The notes: generated by a model not told the origin, from the letters alone. A DNA stretch of 64,000 nucleotides from Desulfomonile tiedjei (GCA_016218715.1 JACRDG010000120.1:89626-153625); one strand, 5' to 3'. Positions 29,260-38,824 are shown, numbered from the stretch's first letter. A program made the numbers and translations.

Positions 29260-31374
29260 ATGGAATTGCGTCCCAAGTTCCGCGCAGACTGCACCGTTCA
29301 CCGTCAAAACGACGGAGAATCGGCGGAGAGGATTGTTCTCAACGACCCCGTTTCCGGCAAGTTCTATCGGCTGTCGGAGTACGAGTTCCGGTTACTCAGC
29401 GCACTCGACGGCGCTGTCACGGTTGATGAAGCAGCAGAAAAGCTGAAGGCCGCTGGGCATTATTATGCTCCAACGGACGCGCGGCAGATTGTGGCAAAGG
29501 CTTCGCAACTGGGGCTCCTGTTGGGGACGGGATACAGCACCGCGCTGCACCTGCAGACCATCAAGAGCAAATTGAAGTCAGTCAAAAGAACGAGACTGCT
29601 CTCCAACGTCTACTATCTCTTCATCCCCATTTGGGACCCGGATCGGTTCCTCAATAGGACTGTGTGGGTTTTCAGGCTGGTGGCCACCCGCCGGACGGCC
29701 TTGTTCGGGACGCTCGCTGCCCTCGGCGCGATCTATCTCATTGTCGCCGGCCTGCCTCGCATCAATCTGGAATATCTGTTCTTTTTCAACTGGGAGAACC
29801 TCCTCTACCTGTGGGGCACTGTCGCGCTTACCAAGCTTGTCCACGAGTTCGCTCATGCGTATACGGCAAAACATTTTGGGTTGCGCGTTCCCGAGATGGG
29901 GGTCGCGTTTCTCATCTTTTTTCCGTGTCTCTACTGCAATACCACGGATGCGTGGCAATTGGCGGACCGGAGACAACGGGCAGCCATCGCCGCAGCGGGT
30001 ATAGTGGCCGAGGGAGTCCTGGCGGTCATCGCGACCTACGTATGGTTCTTTTCCAGGCCCGGTCTACTCAATTCGTTGGCCTTTTACCAGATGGCGGTCT
30101 CGTTCGGGTCCACCGTCCTGTTCAATGGGAACCCGCTTCTGAAGTTCGACGGCTATTTCATCTTGATCGATGTCCTCGGTTTGCCCAACCTTGCAGGCAA
30201 TTCGCTGAAGCATGTCAAATACCTGTTTATGAACCGCGTGATGGGGAACGAACAGTTCTCCACCCCCGCGCAAAACCCCGGGCAAGCACAGATTTTTGCG
30301 GTGTACGGCATATGTGCCCTCTGCTACCGGATGACACTCTATACCGCGATCGTCGTAGGCGTGTACCATCGTTTCGACAAGGTGATAGGGATTGCATTGG
30401 CGATCCTGGCCCTCGGTTTATTCGTGGTGCGGCCGATGTGGGGAGGGATCCGAACGCTGTACAGCAGCCGACAGGGACTGAGTCCCAGGCCGCGAGGGGT
30501 GGTCGTTCTTGCTATTGTCACGGCGCTCCTCGCGGGCCTCGTGTTTGTACCCCATTCCAGCACCTCGGTCTATCCGTGTTTCGTGGGTTCCGAAAAGGTC
30601 CAGAAGCTCACGGTCCCGCTGCAGACTCTGGTCAAAAAGGTGTACGTCCAGGAAGGGTCTGTTGTGAACAAAGGAGACCTTCTCTTCCAACTGGACACGT
30701 CTGCAATCATGCTGAAGCTACGCCAGAAGCAATGGGAACAAAAGGCGATCGCGAAAGAAATCCTGATGCTCCTCTTGGACCAGAAGCTCAGGAGCAAAGC
30801 CGAAGGCAAGGAAGTGGAACTGCGGCATGTGGAAGACGAGATCCTGATGCTCGAGGAGCGCCTGAGGATGGCGGAAAGCAGCATTATCGCTCCTTTCGAC
30901 GGAGTGGTGACGAAAATCGATCCCCGTGTCCAAGAAGGGTTCCAGCCGGGAGAAGGGATGGTGGTCGGGGAAATGCAGTCCGCGACGGACATCGTGGTTC
31001 ATGCGCTCGTCCCTTCCTCGGACATCGTCCAAGTCCGTGAGAACCAGGCGGTGGTAATATGGCTGCCTGTGGGTACGGGAAAGATCTTGAACAGGAAGGT
31101 CGATTCCGTAAAATCGTACAGCGAAAAGGACTTGCGCAATTCACCATTTTCCAGCCGGGTCGGCGGCGAGCTTGCCACGGAGATGAGAGGCGAAAACCGG
31201 GAGGATGCCCCGCTGGAACCTCAGTATGATTGCTCTGTGCGGTTAACCGATGTGGACCGCTCCATCCCACTGGGCATGACGGGACGCATGGCTGTGCTGT
31301 CGCCTCCGAGGAGCCTGGCGGCTCGAGTCGTGGACGGCGTAATCAGAACCTTTAACCGGGAATCGCTTCTTTAA
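29260..31374 (+). CDS. PqqD-like / M50 metalloprotease-like membrane / HlyD-type adaptor fusion
   Basis: N-term DPVSGKFYRLSEYEFRLLSALDG (PqqD-like), HEFAHAYTAKHFG (HExxH), NGNPLLKFDGYF, C-term biotinyl-lipoyl/HlyD hairpin. Confidence 0.82.
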   Translation: MELRPKFRADCTVHRQNDGESAERIVLNDPVSGKFYRLSEYEFRLLSALDGAVTVDEAAEKLKAAGHYYAPTDARQIVAKASQLGLLLGTGYSTALHLQTIKSKLKSVKRTRLLSNVYYLFIPIWDPDRFLNRTVWVFRLVATRRTALFGTLAALGAIYLIVAGLPRINLEYLFFFNWENLLYLWGTVALTKLVHEFAHAYTAKHFGLRVPEMGVAFLIFFPCLYCNTTDAWQLADRRQRAAIAAAGIVAEGVLAVIATYVWFFSRPGLLNSLAFYQMAVSFGSTVLFNGNPLLKFDGYFILIDVLGLPNLAGNSLKHVKYLFMNRVMGNEQFSTPAQNPGQAQIFAVYGICALCYRMTLYTAIVVGVYHRFDKVIGIALAILALGLFVVRPMWGGIRTLYSSRQGLSPRPRGVVVLAIVTALLAGLVFVPHSSTSVYPCFVGSEKVQKLTVPLQTLVKKVYVQEGSVVNKGDLLFQLDTSAIMLKLRQKQWEQKAIAKEILMLLLDQKLRSKAEGKEVELRHVEDEILMLEERLRMAESSIIAPFDGVVTKIDPRVQEGFQPGEGMVVGEMQSATDIVVHALVPSSDIVQVRENQAVVIWLPVGTGKILNRKVDSVKSYSEKDLRNSPFSSRVGGELATEMRGENREDAPLEPQYDCSVRLTDVDRSIPLGMTGRMAVLSPPRSLAARVVDGVIRTFNRESLL

Positions 31375-31387
31375 TAGGGGACGTCTC

Positions 31388-32878
31388 GTGGCGATAGGCG
31401 ATGCACCGAAACGTGTGACCGGTGGACTCGGGGAAACCTCGGAGACGACATCCGCAGAGACGATGGACCCCAAGCAGAGAACGCTCGCCCTCGCCCTGGA
31501 ATTGTCAAAGCGAGCCCAGGAAGCGGCATCTCTGGACGAACTCTCCATGATACTCACCAACGACCTGCGAATTCTCGTCGAGTTTGACCGGGCCCTTCTC
31601 ATCACCCACGTTGGAGCGGCGTCGGAGCTGGCGGCTGCCACGAATCAACCGGCCCTGGAAAAGAAGTTCCCGTTGTACAAGCTGGCCGGTGGCCTCCCGG
31701 AAAGTCTCAAAGGGGTTGAAAAAGGTGTCCTGATCTCGGGCAAGGCCGATGCCATCGACCTGGCCACGGAGGACCTGCCCCCCGCGGCCCGAGACGAACT
31801 CCTGTCATACGTGAAACGCTCGGAATGTTCCTTTCTGCTTTGCGTGCCGCTCAATCACAACCAAACGCTCCTGGGACATCTCCTCCTGGAGTTCTACGGG
31901 AACAGCGTTCCCAATCAAGTGCAAGTACTGACGGTGTTGAGTGTCGCTCCTCTCCTGGCGGCCGCTCTGGCAGAGAAATGGCTGTTGCGCGAGAAACCCG
32001 ACATCTGGCAACAGGTCTTCCCGACGAGCCAACCCGGCCGGCGTTCAAGATTACTCTCGCAGCGGACCGGCTGGGCAGTAGCCGTGGCACTGGTGCTCCT
32101 CGGGGCAATCCTCGCGATGCCCATGAACTACACGGTAGGAGGCGAGGCCGAAGTGGCTTTGCACGAAAAGCATATTGCTTTCGTGAAGATAGACGGTCTC
32201 GTGGAACGCATCGACGTCGCCGAAGGGTCCACGGTGGAGAAGGACCAGGTGGTCGCGGTCCTCGACAGAAGAGAGCTTGACCAGGAGACAAAAAGCGCAA
32301 GGAGGCGCCTGGAAATCCTCACCAGGGAAATGACGCTTCTCAAGCTAGAGGGCGGGCAGCAGCCCTCGAAGCTCGCGGAAAGCGAACTGGTGCAACTCAA
32401 AGCCGCCGGGGTGAGGGAGGAATTGGAATACCTCAGGTGGAAGGCGGGCTTCCTCGACATCAAGGCGCCGGTCTCAGGGGTGGTGGTAACCAGGGAGGTG
32501 GATAGTCTCGTGGGCAAGCGGTTCAAGGCAGGCGAGCCGTTCTGTGAAATTGCAGCTCCCGGCGAATTGCGGGCCGACGTTTACGTGCCCGAGGACAAAA
32601 TAAGTTATGTGCGCACAGGCCAACCTGTCGAAGTATACCTCAACAGTGAACCTGGGAAAGCCTTGCCATCAAAAGTCGCCGAGATAGCCCCCATGGCTCA
32701 GGTCTTCCCACGCCTCGGCAATGTCTACCGGGTGGCCGCAACTTTTTCCGGAACCACGGAAGAGGTGAAGGTCGGCATGAAAGGGATCGGCAAGATAGAG
32801 ACCGAGCGCACGAGTTTGTACCAGATCCTGAAACAACGCTTTCTCACACGATGGAATCAATATTCGATATATTTCTAG
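31388..32878 (+). CDS. GAF-like domain plus HlyD-family membrane fusion protein
   Basis: N-term GAF-like region, TM segment, biotinyl-lipoyl-like halves VEGSTVEKDQVVAVLD and IKAPVSGVVV. Confidence 0.8.
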   Translation: MAIGDAPKRVTGGLGETSETTSAETMDPKQRTLALALELSKRAQEAASLDELSMILTNDLRILVEFDRALLITHVGAASELAAATNQPALEKKFPLYKLAGGLPESLKGVEKGVLISGKADAIDLATEDLPPAARDELLSYVKRSECSFLLCVPLNHNQTLLGHLLLEFYGNSVPNQVQVLTVLSVAPLLAAALAEKWLLREKPDIWQQVFPTSQPGRRSRLLSQRTGWAVAVALVLLGAILAMPMNYTVGGEAEVALHEKHIAFVKIDGLVERIDVAEGSTVEKDQVVAVLDRRELDQETKSARRRLEILTREMTLLKLEGGQQPSKLAESELVQLKAAGVREELEYLRWKAGFLDIKAPVSGVVVTREVDSLVGKRFKAGEPFCEIAAPGELRADVYVPEDKISYVRTGQPVEVYLNSEPGKALPSKVAEIAPMAQVFPRLGNVYRVAATFSGTTEEVKVGMKGIGKIETERTSLYQILKQRFLTRWNQYSIYF

Positions 32879-32906
32879 TACCAAATCGGTTTCCAAGACG
32901 TAATCT

Positions 32907-32938
32907 GGGGAGCACCTTTTTGAAAAAGGTATCTCCCC
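32907..32938. terminator. Bidirectional terminator-like hairpin between convergent genes
   Basis: GGGGAGCACCTTTTTGAAAAAGGTATCTCCCC. Confidence 0.7.
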
Positions 32939-32965
32939 TGATTGCTTCTCAAAAACAGCATCGTT

Positions 32966-33859
32966 TCAGATGAATTTCTTCACCAGACTGTCCCACCCCA
33001 TGTCCTTGAAGGCTCCGTACACATCTGTGATGGGCTCGCCACCGGCAGCCGCTGCAGCCACCGGATCGTCTGCGATCATGGAGAGCAGGCGCTCTGCTTC
33101 CGCTTCAACGAACCTCGCGGCCTCGATGCCGAATGCGAGTCCCTTGAGGTCGGATCTCAGCTCCATGGGATCGATCAGCATCACCCAGCCTCCCGTATAC
33201 GGTTCCGAGTTGGTCACTCCCGGCTGGTCGAGCAGCTTCTGGTTCACTGCAGTGACCACTCCGGTGAGGGGAGACCGCACGCCTGCCTCGTGACCTTCAC
33301 GCGCGAGGATGAAACATTCTTCGCTGGTCTTGAACCGGGTACCCAGGGACGGCAGACGGAAATTGCTCACGGTCCCGACCAATCGGTTCCCGAAGTCGTC
33401 CAAACCCACGCGGACACGACCGCCGTATTCCACCCTGGCCCAACCGTGGCCGATGTGGATGTAGTAGTCCCTCGGGACCCTGTATCCATGTGCGTTCAGA
33501 TACTGGGGAGGCCCGAACATAGTGTGATCCATCTGCATCATGTCATCGAGCATCTGATCGTACGGACAGGTGGCGCATTCGTAGTTGTGTGCGCACATCT
33601 TGCTCGCGGGCGCTCCGCCGGTGAGCGCATGACGGCAGCGGAGATCCGCGCGAAGTCTTCGCGAGACCTCGGTTCCCCACCCCGCGGCCTCTTCTTCCCG
33701 CGCGATCTTACGCCCCATAACCGTATCGAAGGCGCAGGTCGTGCAATCGAACGCATTGTCGCAATATTTCACCGGCACCACTTTTGCCCTCATCCAGATG
33801 CATTCCTTTTCGGCAAAATTGAAACCGGTTATCGTCTGCCTCTTTTCTGTGGTTGCCAT
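32966..33859 (-). CDS. GcvH-like (glycine cleavage H fold) protein with CxTCxYD cysteine motifs
   Basis: HIGHGWARVEYGGRVRVGLDDFGNRLVGTV, SPLTGVVTAVNQKLLDQPGVTNSEPYTGGWVMLI; N-term Cys motifs. Confidence 0.82.
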   Translation of the reverse strand: MATTEKRQTITGFNFAEKECIWMRAKVVPVKYCDNAFDCTTCAFDTVMGRKIAREEEAAGWGTEVSRRLRADLRCRHALTGGAPASKMCAHNYECATCPYDQMLDDMMQMDHTMFGPPQYLNAHGYRVPRDYYIHIGHGWARVEYGGRVRVGLDDFGNRLVGTVSNFRLPSLGTRFKTSEECFILAREGHEAGVRSPLTGVVTAVNQKLLDQPGVTNSEPYTGGWVMLIDPMELRSDLKGLAFGIEAARFVEAEAERLLSMIADDPVAAAAAGGEPITDVYGAFKDMGWDSLVKKFI

Positions 33860-33982
33860 GACGGACCTCCTTTGGATTATCGTTACTTCTGAATCGGTAA
33901 GCTCTGGTATTGGATAGCGGATCTCGGCGGAACGAGTGTTGTTCGCTCGACCCCGACTTCGTGTCGCACGGTGCCGCAGTCT

Positions 33983-34192
33983 TCAGTGGGACGCCGCCGA
34001 CACTCGAAGGGGCGCTCCGAGCCCTGGGTCGATCACGGCCATGTCGTCGAGCATCTGGTCGTACGGGCACGTGGCGCAGTCGTAGCATCGGGCGCACAGC
34101 TTCGCTGCAGGTGCAAGGCCCGTGAGCGCATGAACGCAGTGCAGTTGGTGTGCGATAACATCGAACAGCCTTGTCTCTTGATTCCTTTCCAT
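33983..34192 (-). CDS. 69-aa protein carrying the CATCPYDQMLDDM motif
   Basis: CVHALTGLAPAAKLCARCYDCATCPYDQMLDDMAVID parallels the adjacent GcvH-like protein. Confidence 0.65.
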   Translation of the reverse strand: MERNQETRLFDVIAHQLHCVHALTGLAPAAKLCARCYDCATCPYDQMLDDMAVIDPGLGAPLRVSAASH

Positions 34193-34280
34193 GACGGGCC
34201 TCCTGCTGCGGTATTCTGAGCCTGCTGTTTCGGCTGAAGGGCTTTCGATCCCTTTGTCGCCTCATTTGCCCATTGAATAA

Positions 34281-34295
34281 GCAGGAGTCGTGCCA
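34281..34295 (-). promoter_or_regulatory. Candidate sigma54 promoter for the 69-aa protein / GcvH-like unit
   Basis: Minus strand TGGCAC-GACTC-CTGC (one mismatch at -12). Confidence 0.5.
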
Positions 34296-34395
34296 AGATG
34301 ATGCGATACGACCACCATGTTGATATAACTAAGCATAGTTGGCTCCTCCGCCCTGATTGTCCGAGCCCGCAGATGAGGGAAAAATCAACACGGCA

Positions 34396-34491
34396 GTGTG
34401 GCGGATCTACCACACCGATCTCAACTAAATGACTTCGCAGGATAATAGGCGAGTGTTGGAAAATACCACAGCGGTGTGCCGAAACACCACA
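34396..34491. promoter_or_regulatory. Candidate activator binding sites (repeated CCACA/TGTGG)
   Basis: GTGTGG-N8-CCACAC (34396-34415), CACAGCGGTGTG (34467-34478), CCACA (34487-34491). Confidence 0.45.
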
Positions 34492-34617
34492 GTTAGCGGA
34501 AAGAAAGGTAATGGCCAATGCAAAACCTGATGATGAATTCTCAGTTGCGCGCACGTGCCGCGCATCCGTTACTCCCAATATGATTTCTTTGAATGTAAAC
34601 CGGAATTTCTCACGCGG

Positions 34618-35199
34618 TCATTGCAGCGCGGCTCTCAGCGCGTCAAAGAGGAAAAGCTCGCAGTACGGGCAGAGGTAATTCAATTTGCTGTCCAGATCCA
34701 TAAGGCTGTTGGACGCACGCATCACGCATCGGTCGGTGTGGCAATGGGCAATATTGAACGTGTGCCCGATCTCGTGGAGCGCCACTTTCACGACACGATC
34801 CAGGAATTGCTCTCTGGATACGGGTTCGCCGGTCTGGTCGGTATAGAGGCGATGGCATGACATGACCGCCGCGGAGCCGCCCATGTACGCCTCCCCGAAC
34901 ACATAGGTGAGGATGGGATTGCACAGGTCCTTTTGCGTGACCCCCAGGACCTTGAGGCTCTTATGAGGACGATCGTTGGCCAGAAATTTGATAACCGTCA
35001 TGGCATTGTATTGGTTCCGGCCCTCCATGAAGGCATCCTGAGGAATGATCGTTTCCTCCTCCACATCCACCGGGACCCGCAAAATGCCCTGGAGGCTGTC
35101 TGAGACCACCCGAATCACGTCCGGCCCTACCTTGCCGAGCGGGACCACGGAAATGAGACCTTTGTTTGCTGAGGGAGGTTGCTCTTTCTTCTTCTTCAC
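34618..35199 (-). CDS. Archaemetzincin-family zinc metalloprotease
   Basis: HEIGHTFNIAHCHTDRCVM...LNYLCPYC. Confidence 0.88.
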   Translation of the reverse strand: MKKKKEQPPSANKGLISVVPLGKVGPDVIRVVSDSLQGILRVPVDVEEETIIPQDAFMEGRNQYNAMTVIKFLANDRPHKSLKVLGVTQKDLCNPILTYVFGEAYMGGSAAVMSCHRLYTDQTGEPVSREQFLDRVVKVALHEIGHTFNIAHCHTDRCVMRASNSLMDLDSKLNYLCPYCELFLFDALRAALQ

Positions 35200-35289
35200 G
35201 TCGCCTCTGCCACACCGGGGCGTTTTTCAGAATGTGTCCTCCCCCATCGCGATTCCGCGGGACTGCGTTCATCCCGGAAAACAGTTGCT

Positions 35290-36654
35290 TCAGAGCTTCT
35301 CCGAAGGATGGAGGTCGTATTTGCGCAGCTTCTTGTGGAGCGTGGTCCGATCCACCTCCAGGACTTTGGCTGCGTGGCTGATGTTCCACCCTTCCTCGTC
35401 AAGGACGCGGCGGATATGTGCTATCTCTGCTTCATGTAGCGATCGAGGTCCCCGACCGTCCGTAACCCCGCCCGCTGCCGGCTGGAGGTAATCAAACGCT
35501 TCCGCGGTGAGCACTCGTTTCCGCGCGGTCACCACGGCACGCTCGACGACGTTTTCCAGCTCTCGGATATTTCCCGGCCAGTCATAGCCGACCAGGATTT
35601 GCATGGCTCGATGGTCGATGGCGTCCACGTCCCGATTGGTTTCCCGGGCAAAGCGTCGCACAAAATGTTCGGCCAGGGGTGGAATGTCGTCACGCCTTTC
35701 CCTGAGGGGAGGAATTCGCAGGGTAATCACGTTGATCCGGTAGAAGAAATCCTGCCTGAAATTGCCCTGTACGATCGCCTGATTCAGGTCGCGGTGCGTG
35801 GCGCTTATCAGCCTGAAATCGGCTCTGATCGGATCGACCCCTCCGACTCGGTAGAAGACCCGATCCTGCAGGATACGCAACAGGTCCACCTGCATCTTGG
35901 GGGAGATCTCGCCGACTTCGTCCAGAAATAGGGTCCCGCCCTCGGCCACTTCAATGAGCCCTTTCTTGGGGCGAATCGCGCCGGTAAACGAACCTTTTTC
36001 GAACCCGAAGATTTCGCTTTCGATCAGCGATTCGGGAATCGCTCCGCAGTTGATGGGGACGAAGGGGCCGCCGATCCTTTTGCTGCTGGCATGGATCGCC
36101 CGTGCGATGAGTTCTTTTCCGGTCCCCGTTTCGCCGAGGATGAGGATGGAAGAGTCGCTCGCTGAGACTTCCTGAATCGTGCGGAACAATTCCACCATGG
36201 GTGCGGACACGCCGATGATTTCATCAGGAGCCGCCCAGCAACGGTTAACTTCACTGCGGAGGTACTGAGCCTCTTCGAGAAGCCTCTTGTGTTCGAGCAA
36301 CTTTGCCAGCATGAGACCAAGCCCGTCAGGATCGAAGGGCTTGACGAGGAAGTCGTTCGCGCCGAGCCTCATGGCCTGCACGGCATGTTCGACCGTTCCG
36401 TATGCGGTGATAATCACCACCAGCGTGGTGGGAAAGTTCTCTTTCACCTTCTCGAGGAGCGCAAAGCCGTCCATTCCGGGCATCTTTATGTCGACAAAAA
36501 GGATATCATAGAAATGCTGCTCCAACAGAGCAAGGGCATGCGCTCCCGATTCGGCCTTATCCACAACCGCTGCTTCCTTTTCCAGCCAGGCTGCCAGCGA
36601 TTCGCGCACGATCAGCTCGTCGTCCACCACCATCAATCTGTGTCTTCGGCCCAT
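35290..36654 (-). CDS. NtrC-family sigma54-dependent response regulator
   Basis: REC (VVDDE, ILFVDIKMPG, VKPFDPD), GETGTGKELIARAIH, GSFTGAIRPKKG (GAFTGA-like), C-term Fis HTH. Confidence 0.95.
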   Translation of the reverse strand: MGRRHRLMVVDDELIVRESLAAWLEKEAAVVDKAESGAHALALLEQHFYDILFVDIKMPGMDGFALLEKVKENFPTTLVVIITAYGTVEHAVQAMRLGANDFLVKPFDPDGLGLMLAKLLEHKRLLEEAQYLRSEVNRCWAAPDEIIGVSAPMVELFRTIQEVSASDSSILILGETGTGKELIARAIHASSKRIGGPFVPINCGAIPESLIESEIFGFEKGSFTGAIRPKKGLIEVAEGGTLFLDEVGEISPKMQVDLLRILQDRVFYRVGGVDPIRADFRLISATHRDLNQAIVQGNFRQDFFYRINVITLRIPPLRERRDDIPPLAEHFVRRFARETNRDVDAIDHRAMQILVGYDWPGNIRELENVVERAVVTARKRVLTAEAFDYLQPAAGGVTDGRGPRSLHEAEIAHIRRVLDEEGWNISHAAKVLEVDRTTLHKKLRKYDLHPSEKL

Positions 36655-36673
36655 GATCGGTCAACCGCCTCCT

Positions 36674-38365
36674 TCAACTCCGCCGATCGATGCCGGGCTC
36701 CTGCCGGCTCATCCGGTACGCGGGAAGAGTGACGACAAATTTCGTACCCTTGCCCTCTTCGCTCTGCATCTCGAGCATGCCCCCATGCTGAGCGACAATA
36801 CCATAAGCCACGCTCAGCCCCAGACCCACCCCTTTTCCGATCTCCTTGGTGGTCACGAACGGCTCGAAAACCTGGGGCTGGACTGCCTTCGGAATGCCGG
36901 TACCCGTGTCGCTGACGGTTACCTTCACTCGGTCGGAATTGTGGCCCGTTTCAACCGAAACCGTGATGACGCCCCCTTCGGGCATCGCTTCCACCGAGTT
37001 GAGCATGAGATTCAGCAATACCTGTTTGATCTGATTGCGGTCGCCATGGACGGCCGGAACGCCGTCAGGCATGACCCGCGTCAGGACTATCCCCTGGAGC
37101 TCCAAACGGTTGCCGATCAGCAGGAGAATTTCGTCCAATAAGGGATTGAGTTCCACGGCGGACTTCTGCAGCGTGCCCAGACGGGCAAACGAGAGGAGAC
37201 TCTTGAGAATCTCGCCGCATCGGGAAGACTCAGTGGCAATCAGCTCCAGGTAGGTCCGAAATCGCTGTATTTGTTCCGCGGAAATCGAGTTTGTGTCGAG
37301 AGCCTCTTTCATGAGCTTGGCAAAAGTCAGGATCCCCTGGATCGGGTTGTTGATGTCGTGGACCGCCGCGGCAGCCAATTTACCCAAAGCCGTCATCTTG
37401 TCTTGGTGCAAGACATGGGTAAAGTTCTGGCGCATGTTCCTGGCTTGGCGATCGAGCACCCGAGCCAATCCCGTGGTTACATCCTTCCACACGATCAGGA
37501 CCGATTTTCTCCCTTCTTCGTCTTCAGGGAGCGGATATGTGCTTATGGTATAGTAGCGTGTCGAGCCGTCCTCGCGACGCTCCTCCTTGACGCTGTGGGT
37601 GGAGCGACCCGTCTCGAAGACTTCCGTTGCAGGGCATCGGCCTCCCATGCGGAAGCACGGCTCCATGCTGCGATTGATGACCCAGTGGCAGGCTCTGCCG
37701 AGGCATCCCTTCCTGGTCATTCTCGTCTTGGTCAGGATGATGTTGTTGATATCGACGACCCGGAAATTCTCGTCAATCACCATGGTGCTGACCTCAGATC
37801 CAGCCATCAGCACCTGTTTCATCACTTCCACGGTATGTAGCTTCTTCTCGGTGGTTCCGAGCTGGCCGGAGACCCTCTTCAGGTTCTGCAGGGCCTCGAG
37901 AGCGAAGGAATCGAGAATACGAGTCTTGGTCGGAACGATCCGCAAGAGGTCCTGATGGAGCCTGCGATTTCGTGTCGCAAGGATCACCAGGTCGGGAGGG
38001 TGTTCTCGGACGAATTTGCGGTAGTTCGACACCAGATGAACATCTACGTCCGTTCCGACACGTTCGGGGAGGTCCTGTTTTCGCATGCAGACCACGCCCG
38101 TCAGGCGGAGGTCGACGTTCATGGAACTCAAGGAATCGAGGATAGAGCTCGCCTTGTCGAGAATGCCCTTCCCGCCGATGATGACCGCGTTCAGGGCGGT
38201 TCTCTCCGCAGGCCTCTTGCGCGCTCCAGGCCTCCCGGATGCGAGTTTTACGTGCCGCACGACCGCCATGATGATGCCAAGCCTTGCGACGGGAGCAAGG
38301 ATGCTCTCAACAAGCAACGTTAAGGGTGAGCCACCGGAATCGGGGTACCTTTGTGCCGTCGGCAC
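36674..38365 (-). CDS. Sensor histidine kinase with Rossmann-like N-terminal domain and Cys-rich PAS
   Basis: NAVIIGGKGILDKASSIL N-term; GRACHWVINRSMEPCFRMGGRCPATEVF; H-box AAAAVHDINNPIQGIL; DTGTGIP, GVGLGLSVAYGI. Confidence 0.88.
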   Translation of the reverse strand: MPTAQRYPDSGGSPLTLLVESILAPVARLGIIMAVVRHVKLASGRPGARKRPAERTALNAVIIGGKGILDKASSILDSLSSMNVDLRLTGVVCMRKQDLPERVGTDVDVHLVSNYRKFVREHPPDLVILATRNRRLHQDLLRIVPTKTRILDSFALEALQNLKRVSGQLGTTEKKLHTVEVMKQVLMAGSEVSTMVIDENFRVVDINNIILTKTRMTRKGCLGRACHWVINRSMEPCFRMGGRCPATEVFETGRSTHSVKEERREDGSTRYYTISTYPLPEDEEGRKSVLIVWKDVTTGLARVLDRQARNMRQNFTHVLHQDKMTALGKLAAAAVHDINNPIQGILTFAKLMKEALDTNSISAEQIQRFRTYLELIATESSRCGEILKSLLSFARLGTLQKSAVELNPLLDEILLLIGNRLELQGIVLTRVMPDGVPAVHGDRNQIKQVLLNLMLNSVEAMPEGGVITVSVETGHNSDRVKVTVSDTGTGIPKAVQPQVFEPFVTTKEIGKGVGLGLSVAYGIVAQHGGMLEMQSEEGKGTKFVVTLPAYRMSRQEPGIDRRS

Positions 38366-38587
38366 GCGGGTCGATATTTTCGGCTCTTACAGTCACGATA
38401 ACCCATTGCGCCCGGTCTTACAAGGAAATCCCGCGTGACGACGAAGATCATGAGGCCTTGATGAGGCTCAGTCGCAACCTGCGCGTGCACTATGCTCACC
38501 GACATACGGGACCGAACTTGCGATAAGATGCACCTGGCGCTCCATGGCATAAATGCGCTTTCTCTTTTTGAGTTCCCGCTCTTGGCT

Positions 38588-38616
38588 GTTCAGTGGGGCC
38601 GGCATCTTGCCGGTCC
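38588..38616 (+). repeat. REP-like element, copy 2
   Basis: CTGTTCAGTGGGGCCGGCATCTTGCCGG. Confidence 0.75.
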
Positions 38617-38666
38617 ATCAAGAAATGACAGGCAGGATGCCTGTCCGGCCGAACAGCCAGCGGGCG

Positions 38667-38752
38667 TAGGATGCGGTGACCAAGGGGAACCGCATCGTTC
38701 GAAGATTTCTCTCGACAGATGCGGTTCGCTTCGCTCACCGCATCCTACCTGA
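38667..38752. repeat. Inverted repeat GTAGGATGCGGTGA...TCACCGCATCCTAC
   Basis: GTAGGATGCGGTGACC...GAACCGCATC...GATGCGGTTCGCTTCGCTCACCGCATCCTAC; related sequence near 23618-23645. Confidence 0.7.
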
Positions 38753-38824
38753 CCGAGAGCCGCCGCCTCGTCGGGCAGAATCTGCGACCGTGTTTGCGAG
38801 AAGATGTACTAAGTGAGACGATTC

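Noticed and set aside
29664-31040. 458-aa alternate-frame ORF within the M50-HlyD gene
   Set aside because: Same-strand out-of-frame overlap with a motif-supported CDS; Arg/Pro/Gly-rich frame-shadow composition
32942-33892. 316-aa plus-strand ORF opposite the GcvH-like gene
   Set aside because: Antisense to a gene with clear H-protein motifs; no domain
34618-35199. Archaemetzincin variant (HEIGHTFNIAHC with Asn in place of the usual Gly) as a novel protease class
   Set aside because: All zinc ligands and the C-terminal CxxC are retained; substitution looks like ordinary family variation
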